Assembly: GCF_030253575.1 (NCBI RefSeq)
Contig: NC_080561.1
Location: 30,837,564 to 30,901,563 of the forward strand
Length of the DNA stretch: 64,000 bases
Source of the DNA: Rhododendron vialii
Lineage: Eukaryota; Streptophyta; Magnoliopsida; Ericales; Ericaceae
Direction: 5' to 3'
In this document: one piece after another, positions 29,885 to 39,216 of the stretch
How positions within the stretch are numbered: position 1 is the stretch's first letter
Layout: the number at the start of each line of letters is the position of its first letter
Position numbers and translations under genes: made by a program
The notes under the pieces: generated by a model
What the model saw: only the letters and a program-made list of their open reading frames with translations
The model's database searches: none
What the model was told of the DNA's origin: nothing

Positions 29885-31401
29885 TAGGGTCGGCTCTAAG
29901 CCCAGATGAGCAAGGGGTAGATTTAAGCCCTGAATTTTGGATCAAAATTAGGGCCCCAGATAAGTGTAGCTAGATATGTAATATATATTTAGTCTAGCAC
30001 TTACATGACAAATAAGCTAGCTAGCCTAGTGGAAAAGTTTAATTTCTCTTTCCAAGAGGTACATGGTTCAAGTCTTAAGGGGCTTCTTAAGTAGGGACGG
30101 AAATGGCCAGATTGACTGCTTGACACCGTTGCCAAGTACCCCCGAGTTTGCAAATTAAATGTATACTAAAAAAAACATGCATTGCAATATGAATAGTCAT
30201 CAACTCTAGGAAAAATTAAAATAACATAAAAAAAATTATAGTAAATGTTATTTGTCGTTTGCACATGGAGTACAAAAAAGACTAATATAGTTTTGGAATA
30301 CTATTTTGGATCTCCTTTCTTCAAAAAATCTAGCGGTAGTGAGTCTATATAAGCTGGGAATAATTTTTTTTTACATATAATAATTGCATTTTCTAAAATT
30401 CTTATTGTGGTGGCCTCCCCTACTAGACCCCCTAGCTCCATCCTTGTATATGCACCTTGACTAATATATCTTTGGGGGACCAAATACGATGTGACAATAA
30501 CTTAGCATGGTAGCACGCTAGTGTTATCAATTTCGATAGAAATCTTCCCTTCTTTGTCCATGTTTGTTAGATGGGTCTTGAGTCTTGACTCTGCTATAAA
30601 AATCTTTTAATCACTAACGGCCATGTTACTAGAACTCCATAAAGCAATAAAAACTTGGCAAAGTCGCATGTCAATATATCATAGAACTGATGAGAAGACT
30701 CTTTCCTCATCTTTCCGTGTTCCGTTTGTTTAACAATGTGAGCTTGACTCGTTAAAAAAATCTTACGATCACTCATGGCATATTTCTTTCGATTCCGTAA
30801 AGCCACAAAGAATTGGAAAAATATATATGTAATTATCAGAGAATAGACAAGAATGGCATCTCCTCATCTTTCCATTTATGTTTTGTTTTCAAAAAATCTT
30901 GCAACCATTGATTGAGAACCTCATGTTTTATCATTAGGGATTGATGGCCATGTCCTTATCACTCTGTACACAACAACTAGCATGCAAAGAATTGTAAAAG
31001 TCAATTCAGTGTCATTATCATAGAATAAAACTCGTTGGAAAAATCTTGCAATCAGAATCCATGCATAAAGTAGCCCAGACTTGGAAACGTCTCTTTGGGA
31101 TATTTATTGGTGATTTCGTAGCCGTCTCCATCGATTTTAGTGTATAATGTGGAACTTGGCTCATTGAAAAATCTTGCAATGAGTATTTATTCACTACTAC
31201 TGACATGGCATGTAGGGGAGGTGAGCTATATTTCTGGAAAGGGGTGAGACTATACATTTTGATAAAAAGTTTTTTTTTCAATGTAATAGTAGTATTTTTT
31301 TAGAATCGTAGGGGAGGGCGACTGCCCTTACTAGCCCCCCTCTGTCTCCATCCTTGCTCTTAAGTTCGTCTTAAGCTCCAAGAATCTCAAAACCGGCCTT
31401 G
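29885..31401. mobile_element. hAT-like non-autonomous element with internal tandem repeats
   Basis: Ends TAGGGTCGGCTCTAAG and CTCAAAACCGGCCTTG are imperfect inverted repeats of the GGCCGG type seen in plant hAT families. They are flanked by the related 8-mers CCTATGTG (29877-29884) and CCTGTGTA (31402-31409). The interior from about 30590 to 31190 holds about five degenerate tandem units of roughly 145-155 bp, each with an AAAAATCTTGCAATCA-like core. No transposase seen. A tRNA-like SINE head (TAGCCTAGTGG and GGTTCAAGTC) lies near 30010-30080. Confidence 0.65.
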
Positions 31402-32479
31402 CCTGTGTATGAGAGTATAAAGGAGGCACCAAGTGCACTCCACTCCACTCGCTATTAGGGGATGTTTAGGAGCTCGATTTTTGCGTTGTGCAATTTGATC
31501 GAGTTTGAGTGTTAATTTCAAAATATATTATGTCACAACCCATAAATCAATCCAGATGAGCTTTTTGCATTTTCATTTGACGGATTGATGACATCCTCAA
31601 ATTACTTTGAAAACACTACTACAAACTTATCCCTTACTTCTTGCTTCAGTAATCTTAAATAACCATTAACCCACTTGGAGTAATTTTTTATTCTAATTTT
31701 TAGATTAATTATATACACTACTAGTATACAGTACTTTGCATGATGTAACTTAATGCGATGAGACAATTTTGTAAACTAGTATTTTTTTTTTAAACTTCCA
31801 ATAAAATAGGGCTTACATATATGTGAAGTAAATAGGCATACAATTTCAACCCAAAAATTTTTATGAAAAAATTATGGGCGATTTTTTCATAAGACTTTTA
31901 TATGTAATAATAATGAATATTAATTACCAATCCTACGCAAGGGAAGAAGGTAAAAAGAAAAAGAAAAATTTCTTTCTTCCAATTATACTTCAAATAACTA
32001 CTCTGCATATATTATTCAAATATTTTCATAGATCTAAAATTATTTTCAGTATAATCTGAACCATAACGACTGGCGCGTAACACTGAATTCAAAATTTGTT
32101 TTTTATGCTCTCATTATTTGCATAACGAGTGACGCATTCTAGCGGGATTTAGGATTTTGTTTTTAATTCTTTCATTATTGGTTGCTGAATTTTAAAATGA
32201 AGTGGAAGCAACCATTTTCTATCCTTTTTTCAATGATAATCCAGTCCGATTATGTACTTTCGTTCTAAAGGAGAAGGCTTTCTTTCTTTCTTTTTTGCTC
32301 CGGGTCAACTTATGCGCATTTTAACTAATCTCCTTCTCAGTCCGGTCAAAGACAAGCTATCCACGCTAGAAATTCCTTTCTTGATGCCTGACCCTAAGAA
32401 TCGAATCCCGATCAATTGTACGAGAACAAACCCACAACTAGACGGACTAACTTGTTGGGGCTGAGGGCTTTCTTTCTGG

Positions 32480-32480
<1 letters not shown>

Positions 32481-32520
<40 letters not shown>
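32481..32520. repeat. (GA)n microsatellite upstream of U1-3v
   Basis: A GA dinucleotide tract of about 38 bp. The related site in block A (1185-1265) has only short GA runs within a repeated AGTTTTGGTAAGAAGAGAGA-like unit. Confidence 0.9.
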
Positions 32521-32521
<1 letters not shown>

Positions 32522-32565
32522 CAAATGCATATTTTTGGTAAGAAGAGAGAGAGAGAGCAAATGTT

Positions 32566-32620
32566 GTCCCACATCGTTTACTGAGGGAAAGAGGAGAGCA
32601 ACGGTGGCTGTATAAAAAAG
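32566..32620 (+). promoter_or_regulatory. U1-3v promoter: USE and TATA
   Basis: A perfect USE (GTCCCACATCG, 32566-32576) and TATAAAAAAG (32611-32620) are 34 bp apart, the RNA polymerase II snRNA spacing. The variant U1 starts 32 bp after the first TATA base. This intact, correctly spaced promoter is the main reason to think the variant is transcribed. Confidence 0.88.
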
Positions 32621-32642
32621 GAGGTGGGAAAGGGAATTAAAA

Positions 32643-32810
32643 TTACATACCTGGACGGGGTCAATGGGTGATCAAGAAGGCTCATGGCCTAGGTGTGTGG
32701 CTTTCATTGCACATACTGAAAGTGCACTCGCCTAACATCTCTCCTCTGTTGAGAGACTGTACGTCTTAATTTCTGGTAGCTGGGGCCTGCGCTCTGCCGC
32801 GGCCCCTCCT
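32643..32810 (+). ncRNA. Variant U1 snRNA gene (U1-3v) with altered 5' arm
   Basis: The 5' arm reads TTACATACCTG where ordinary U1 has ATACTTACCTG: position 5 is A instead of T, so it pairs with U at donor position +4 and fits CAG|GTATGT best. Stem-loop I keeps a GATCAAGAAG loop. Stem-loop II is CTTTC/GAAAG around ATTGCAC, and stem-loop III is TCTCTC/GAGAGA (32738-32743 and 32751-32756); both sides differ from ordinary U1 yet still pair. The Sm site is AATTTCTGG (32768-32776), and stem-loop IV is GGGGCC/GGCCCC. The 3' box is only weakly recognisable (CAATTCTAAA). Known U1s vary little, so kept structure with changed sequence suggests a period of selection. Expression is inferred, not shown. 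Confidence 0.85.
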
Positions 32811-33606
32811 CAATTCTAAATACCCACAAATTTTTTGCAGAGAAATGACTGGCACACCAACCGTTCGATTGTTTGCACGAGACAAAGCCAGCTATCATTG
32901 AAATAGATGTTTAGATTGTGGTACTCGATTCTCATACCCAGAATTTTTTTGGAGAGAAATGACTGCATACCAACTGTTTGTGTGCTTGCTTGAGAGAAAG
33001 CCATCATCGAAGGAGTAGATGTAGAGATTGTGTGCGACTTAATTCTGGGTTTCCCCTGCCTGATTTGTCTTCTCTGGTAGAGGAGAGAGAGACCCATCAG
33101 CAGAAAACAGTCAATCTACTCTCCGAATACCTGCCAACTGTTCTAGTTTTTGCTATAATACTTTGTTTGGAACTTGCAGAAGAGAAGGGAAAGTAACAAA
33201 ATGAATTCAATTTTGCTCCTATTTTCTCTCCGACCTTTCATCTATCTCTCTAAATTATGTTGTCCATTTTTTTTTCCTTTCCACAAGTTTCGAGAAGAGT
33301 TTCTGGTGGGAGCTTTCTTCAGATTAATTGCCATCGTGTTTGTTTCGGTGAATTATCTAGCTCCCCAAGAGGCTTTCCATTTCGTCCAATTCAATAAATT
33401 TCTAAGTTTCTTGAGCAGGCAGGTATAGAACATTTGCACGCTAGTGATGCTACGAATTTTGAATCGGGGTAGCAAGAAAACGAATCGGGACTCTTGGCTG
33501 TAATCCCGTATCAATATGGACGTGAAGAAAGAGCGGCAAATGCATCTGCCTAAATGAGCAGCAAGCAGGAAAAAAAGAGAGAACTAAAGGGTCACTCTTG
33601 TTTTGA

Positions 33607-33660
33607 AGTCCCACATCGAGAAATTACAAAAGGTAAAGAAGCAAAGGCAGGGTACAAATA
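33607..33660 (+). promoter_or_regulatory. U1-4 promoter: USE and TATA
   Basis: A perfect USE AGTCCCACATCG (33607-33618) and TACAAATA (33653-33660), 34 bp apart; the U1 start is 32 bp after the first TATA base. Confidence 0.9.
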
Positions 33661-33684
33661 GGCAACAGCGTGCAACTTTGCAAT

Positions 33685-33844
33685 ATACTTACCTGGACGG
33701 GGTCAATGGGCGATCAATAAGACCCATGGCCTAGGTTAGTGGCCTCCATTGCACTTAGGAGGGGTGCTCGCCTAAGGTCTACCCAAGTGGTGGAGCTTAC
33801 GTCATAATTTGTGATAGTGGGGGCCTGCGTTCGCGCGGCCCCTT
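33685..33844 (+). ncRNA. U1: U1 snRNA gene (U1-4)
   Basis: Starts ATACTTACCTGG. The stem-loop I loop is GATCAATAAG, closed by GGGC and ACCC with one mismatch. Stem-loop II (ATTGCAC), the Sm site AATTTGTGA and a fully paired stem-loop IV (GGGGCC with GGCCCC) are present. The 3' box is CAGTTCAGTTTAAAGC. Near-copy of U1-2 with an intact promoter; probably active. Confidence 0.94.
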
Positions 33845-33939
33845 CCCAGTTCAGTTTAAAGCATTTGGTTGGTTTCTCAAGGGTTAATTACCTGGCCCTA
33901 ATTACCCTTGTCCAATTTCTTCTTCATGTTTTCCGTTGG

Positions 33940-35297
33940 GAGTTGTTTGGATGGAGTATTAGCAAGGGACATTAGTTATGCCCCCTTGTAAGGATGTGGG
34001 CCCAGGGCTAAGCCCTTGTTTGGGAAGCCAAATGGCTGCCGGTATTATTTAGTCCCCCCTTCCAGCAATACCGGCCAAGGGAGCATGCGGGGTATTAGTT
34101 ATGGATAGGATTTAAGGTGTTATTAAGTTATACCTCCAATCCCCTTGAAATTGGACAATTTCATCCTTCTTTATCCTCCTTCCCCAACCCTCTATTTGCT
34201 GGGTTTTTTTGGTTTAGCAGGAAAACAAAAAGAACAGAAAATCGGAGAGAGAGAAGATGAAGTTTATCAAATTTTAAAAAAATATGGTTAAAAAATTAAG
34301 TGTTTCAAATTTCAATCCGTTTAAACGGGTAGAAAGATTTTAGTTTTCTGATCATTTTATCCTAAATGGTCATTATTCAATTATGACTCGAGGGCTCTCG
34401 TTGATTAGTCCTAAGAAAGTTGTAGAATCAAATATCTTTTAGGGCTAATCAACGAGAGCCTATCTTTTAGGGCTAATCAACGAGAGCCATAGAGTCAAAA
34501 TTTAATTATGGTCATTTAGGATAAAATGATCAGAAAACTAAAATCTTTCCACCCGTTCAAACGGATTGAAATTTGGAATACTTTATTTTTTAACCATATT
34601 TTTAATATATAAACTGGTCTAAAGAGGTTGAAAAATTAAGTGTTCCAAATTTCAATTCATTTGAACGGGTGGAAAGATTTTAGTTTCTGATGATTTTATC
34701 CTATATGGTCATAATTCAATTTTGACTCGAGGGCTCTCGTTGATTAGTCCTAAGAAAGTTGTAGAATCGAATATCTAGGGCTAATCAACGAGAGCCATAG
34801 AGTCAAAATTTAATTATGGCCATTTAGGATAAAATGATCAGAAAACTAAAATCTTTCCACCCGTTCAAACGGATTGAAATTTGGAACACTTAATTTTTTT
34901 TAAAAAAATCGAATTTTATAAAAAAAAATTGTTTAATAATAATACTAAATTCGTTAATTTGTTAGTAGAATACTTGTGAAAGAATAATTAAATTTGCAAT
35001 TTTATATATAAAACGTAATACATAATGAATTTAGGGACTGCACAAGGGTAAAAGGGTCATTTAACAGTTTTTACATCATCCATCCTTCCTTATACCCCCT
35101 ATTAATCCTTCATCCAAACGAAGTACTATTTGATCCCCTGTCTCTAATACCTTATCCAAACAACATACTATTTAATCCCCCTTCCATAAACATCACATCA
35201 ATGTGGGCCCTCCCTTATTAACTAATACCCCATACTATCTTATTCCCCCTTATTAACTAATACCCCCAATCCTTATCCCGCATCCAAACGGGCCGTA
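33940..35297. mobile_element. Non-autonomous DNA element with two internal foldbacks
   Basis: The ends carry GTTGTTTGGATGGAGTATTAG and, inverted, GGCCCGTTTGGATGCGGGAT, a common plant miniature-element terminus, with repeated TATTAGTTA-type words inside both arms. Between them are two related imperfect palindromes (about 34270-34610 and 34625-34905), each with GGCTCTCGTTGATTAG facing CTAATCAACGAGAGCC. No coding capacity; the superfamily is uncertain. Confidence 0.6.
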
Positions 35298-35569
35298 ATA
35301 GATATAGATTGTGTAGATAAAGTGAAAATTCAGTCGTATTTATGATTCTTCTCTGATGCTTGAGTGTAGATATATGGAGAGAGACATCAACAGAAAGAAA
35401 TGACTACCTACTAACTGCTTGAGTGTTTGCTTGAGAGAACAATTGTCGAGGTAGATGGGAAGAGTTTCGATCAATCAAAAAAAAAAGGATGGGAAGAGCT
35501 TCGATTTTTTCCTTGCTCTTCGATTTTTCCTGGTGTGTATAGCCATTTCCCGCGGGGACTTTTTGCGAT

Positions 35570-36290
35570 TAATTGCCATTTGAAAAGATAAAATCACCAA
35601 ATGAGCACCCGAAATTATATTTGAAATAAATTTTGGTAGGAGCTGCGCGGGCGCTAGCCCCTGCTACAACAAATTGTGACGTAGACTCCACCGCTACCAC
35701 TTGGATAGACCTTAGGCCAACACCCCTCCCAACCCAAGTGTGATGGTTCCAAACAAAACTCAAGGACAATGGGAACTTAATTGTTCTTGCACATGGAGAT
35801 CACTAAGAAAAGAAGGCAGAAAAATGGATTTAGGGTCAGTAGGTTGTTTCTTTGAATCTTTATAAGTTAGTCGAGTTTTAGTGTCAATAGTTTTATCTCG
35901 CATTTTTTTTTTATATAACTCTGGAATAGAAGGTTGTTCTTATATTTCAATCTAAAAATGATGCAAAGAAAGACGATCGGCATCAAAATAAGGTCATGCT
36001 CTGTAGTTCATTCAATCCAAATTAGGTTAGACACTTCAAAGGTATATATAGCGCCCATGATCCTAGAAAAATATTGGGTCTTCCTAGCTATCGTCATATT
36101 GTAATGGCGATGGGTACCATGTAGCGGTACCCCACCGAGACATTGATTGACTGCCTCCATAGTAAAAGGGCACCCACTTGCTACTGAGCATCATGAACTG
36201 CTATAGCAAAGGCTTAGAGTATGTACGTATAGGGATTCAACTATAGGTGATAAGGTGGGTAAGTAATACTGGGGGATTCACAGATTCTTA
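35570..36290 (-). repeat. Inverted partial copy of the U1 array unit
   Basis: Read on the minus strand this follows the flank order seen downstream of other U1s: the CCTCATAGTAAAAGGGC-like stretch near 36170 is the reverse of CCCTTTTACTATGGAGG, and 36240-36280 is the reverse of the CCCACAATATTACTTACC stretch. A 3' U1 fragment lies at 35636-35747 in the same reversed orientation. Confidence 0.7.
35636..35747 (-). pseudogene. U1 snRNA pseudogene, 3' part only (U1-5)
   Basis: On the minus strand the sequence covers stem-loop II's end through stem-loop IV: GGAGGGGTGTTGGCCTAAGG, TCTATCCAAGTGG, the Sm-like AATTTGTTG and a decayed stem-loop IV. The 5' arm and promoter are absent. It is the only U1 locus on the minus strand. 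Confidence 0.85.
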
Positions 36291-36722
36291 CTCAATTGCG
36301 TTCGGAACCGTTCGATGCACATGGGTCCAAAATTGTGTTTGTAGACTTGTTGTATGTATTTAGTAACACGGCTTTTCATTTTGTTCAATTCAATCAGTTT
36401 ATAAGCTTCTTCTTGAGCAAGAAGATTATTGTAGAACTTTTGTGCACTACTCATGCCTACGGATTTTGAATCAAGGTAGCAAGATAATGAGCATAGAAAA
36501 TGAATCGGGACTCTTGGCTAAAATCCAACTAGCAAGACCCGTGCTATACTGCTATGCACGATATCGGAGAAGATATTTTTTTTTTACAACTTCACATTGA
36601 CAGAAATAAGGTTCTACAACAACAAATTTTTTATGCACATGAAATTAGAGTGGCAAATGCATATCAGCCTAAATGAGAAGCAAGCAGGAAAAAGAGAGCT
36701 TAAGACCCACCATGTTTTGAAA

Positions 36723-36774
36723 TGTCCCACATCGAGCAATTACAAAAGGTAAGATGCAAAGACGTGTACAAATA
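36723..36774 (+). promoter_or_regulatory. U1-6 promoter: USE and TATA
   Basis: USE TGTCCCACATCG (36723-36734) and TACAAATA (36767-36774), 32 bp apart; start 32 bp after the first TATA base. Confidence 0.9.
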
Positions 36775-36798
36775 ATCAACAACTTGCAACATTACAAT

Positions 36799-36958
36799 AT
36801 ACTTACCTGGACGGGGTCAATGGACGATCATCAAGGTCCATGGCCTAGGTTAGTGACCTCCATTGCACTTAGGAGGGGTGCTTGCCTAAGGTCTACCCAA
36901 GTGGTGGAGCTTACGTCATAATTTGTGATAGCGGGGGCCTGCGTTCGCGCGGCCCCTC
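36799..36958 (+). ncRNA. U1: U1 snRNA gene (U1-6)
   Basis: Starts ATACTTACCTGG. Stem-loop I is GGAC/GTCC around GATCATCAAG, a paired change from the GGGT/ACCC of U1-2. Stem-loop II has ATTGCAC, the Sm site is AATTTGTGA, and stem-loop IV is fully paired. A 3' box, CAGTTAAATG, follows. Promoter and body are intact, so it is probably active. Confidence 0.94.
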
Positions 36959-37657
36959 CACTAATCAGTTAAATGCTTTTGGGGTTTTCAATCAATGTTT
37001 AATTACTCTGCTCAATTATTCACTTATTCTACTTTCCCATGTCTTCCAATTTGAAGTAGAAATTTCTAAGCTATATATATTTGTCACTTGTGAGCAGCGA
37101 AATGCTTCGTTTTCTCTCTTGTGAGCCTTTTGGGCTTTGGTTTGGGATATGGTTCTCGACGTCCATTGAGTTCATAGAAGGTCGCTATTTCAAAGGGCTG
37201 TCGATCGGAGATTACAATCTCCACAGAGACTCCAGGGAAAGAGGCTGATGATTAATCTCCGAAAGAATTGCTTCTTTGGTTTGAGGAGATAAGGTAGACA
37301 AGTAATATTGTGGGATGCACATATTTTTTTCACATAATACCTTGAGCCAATTCCACAACCTAATGCAGCCAGCACCATGGACATGCACCAATTGATCGAC
37401 GAAAGTGAATGTTCCATTTCCTCTGGAGTCAGGGTCTATGATCGGTGTTATTATCCCGTGGTCCTGGGCATCGTCCGCATGAGTGATGATGGTGCTCGTG
37501 GAGTATCCAATGTATTTTTCCTCGAATCGGGGGCAACCTGTTCCTTTGAACATCTGACCTAATTTAGGTGAACTACGAGCATGAAATTGACGCACACCGT
37601 CTTTCTTTGCAGCATATCTCGATAGGGAAATAAAAAAAAACTTTCTATTAGTTCTCT

Positions 37658-37660
<3 letters not shown>

Positions 37661-37699
<39 letters not shown>
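37661..37699. repeat. (GA)n microsatellite
   Basis: About 38 bp of uninterrupted GA repeats in the U1-6 downstream flank. Confidence 0.95.
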
Positions 37700-37702
<3 letters not shown>

Positions 37703-38159
37703 TAAAACTCAACTGGTTTATAAAGAAACAATCTAATGACCCTGATCTCTATGTGGCCGTTAATAGGGGCGTAAATGTTTACATACGCGCTCCTAATTTA
37801 TCCTTGTTAAGTCTATTTATATTGTTACTCGAAATTTAATGCTTGATTTTCGTATTGTAGGTGTTCAGAAGCTTCATGGATTAAAACGGATTAAATTTAA
37901 AGTAATCGGTTGGACTGGTTCTTCATGATATTGGGTTCAACAAGGAATAATTGGATGAGGCCCAAAAGGAGAAATAATCTTGCATGGTCTAATGCAAGCT
38001 CTGCACGTGGGAGTCAAGGCCCAAGTTATATATGTTTGGTATTGGACTAGTTTTAAATATAATGGAGAGTTAGGCTTCTTGGGTGAGAACTAGGGTGTAT
38101 TGGGTGGCCACGCACGAAAAGGCATGAGGGAAATTAAAGTTGGCTACAGCTTATAAAAA

Positions 38160-38400
38160 GGAGATCCAGGGCTGGGATTGGGGTACGACGCATTACAGCT
38201 AATAAAAAGGAGACGCACGGCTGGAATTGGGGTACGACGCATTACAACTTATAAAAAGGAGACCCACGACTGGGATTGGGGTGAAGGAGACCCACGGCTG
38301 GGATTAGGGTACGACGCATTACAGCTTATAAAAAGGAGACCCACGGCTAGGATTGGGGTACGACGCATTACAGGAGACGAAAAGAAAGAGAACCACGGCT
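38160..38400 (+). repeat. Minisatellite within the solo LTR
   Basis: About five tandem units of roughly 45-60 bp, with a core of AAAAAGGAGACCCACGGCTG then GGATTGGGGTACGACGCATT. The matching place in the intronic Athila LTR has a single unit-like stretch, so the expansion happened after the two LTRs separated. Confidence 0.85.
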
Positions 38401-39216
38401 GAAAATCGAGAGCAGCGTTCCCCGCAAAATCATCCTTTTTGGATCACGGCTGGACAGAAGGATACTTCAATGATTACCACTCCAATGTTCAGCTAAACTC
38501 GTTTTTAGGGTGTAGATAGAAGTTCGAACTATGAGTAACGATGTTTATGTTTTGATTTAATGTTTTATTATTTGAATCGTGGTTGTATGACTTGAGGATT
38601 TATTTGCAGTATTAATTTTCTCTATCAAACCTTGTGTATGATTTTCTAGATTTTTATGCACGTTCATACAACAGTTCTTAATTGTTTGTGATAACCAAGG
38701 TTTTCAAATCGGAATACGTATCGTGTATCGATTATATGATTTTTCGTATCGTATCGGGATACGTATCGAGTATCGTAAGATACGGTAACAAAAGTTAATT
38801 TACACTAATTAATCATAAAATACATTGCAATAAACTACAAATTGATAGGACATATGAAAAAGAAAAGTATTTAGGATGCAAAATAACACATTTTAGGCCA
38901 TCTAAAGTGTTCCAAAAGAGTAAGGTGTACCAAAAGATCAAGTATTAGAGACTTACATCCTCTATCCACCTTAAGGGAAATGATATCGACACTCCAAAAA
39001 TTGATGCAAGCACTCCAAAATCAATGTAACTCTCTAAAGCCACTTTCCTTTGTTTTTTGGAGTGTCTGCATCAATTTTTGGAGTGCCAATATCATTTCTC
39101 CCACCTTAATTGCATGGTTTATAACCATTTACTACTAATATGCTAACTTAAAAGCTCAAAAGTTAAAAGTAACAAGTAAACCAAACATATCAAGTTTGTC
39201 TTTTTGCTCAAATCTC

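Larger units (their letters stand above)
29320..33880 (+). repeat. Segmental duplication, block B (partner of 1-3170)
   Basis: Repeats the order of block A: AT-rich opening, SINE head, then a variant U1 (32643) and an ordinary U1 (33685). Shared words include CATAACGAGTGACNCATTCTAG and the long U1 flanks. It is lengthened by the hAT-like element at 29885-31401, while the U1-1 promoter insertions of block A are absent, so block B shows the older promoter arrangement. Confidence 0.8.

Noticed and set aside
32252-32464. Protein-coding gene in both duplication blocks (also 936-1145)
   Set aside because: The two copies differ by changes and length differences that ignore the reading frame, and both start in a T-rich stretch.
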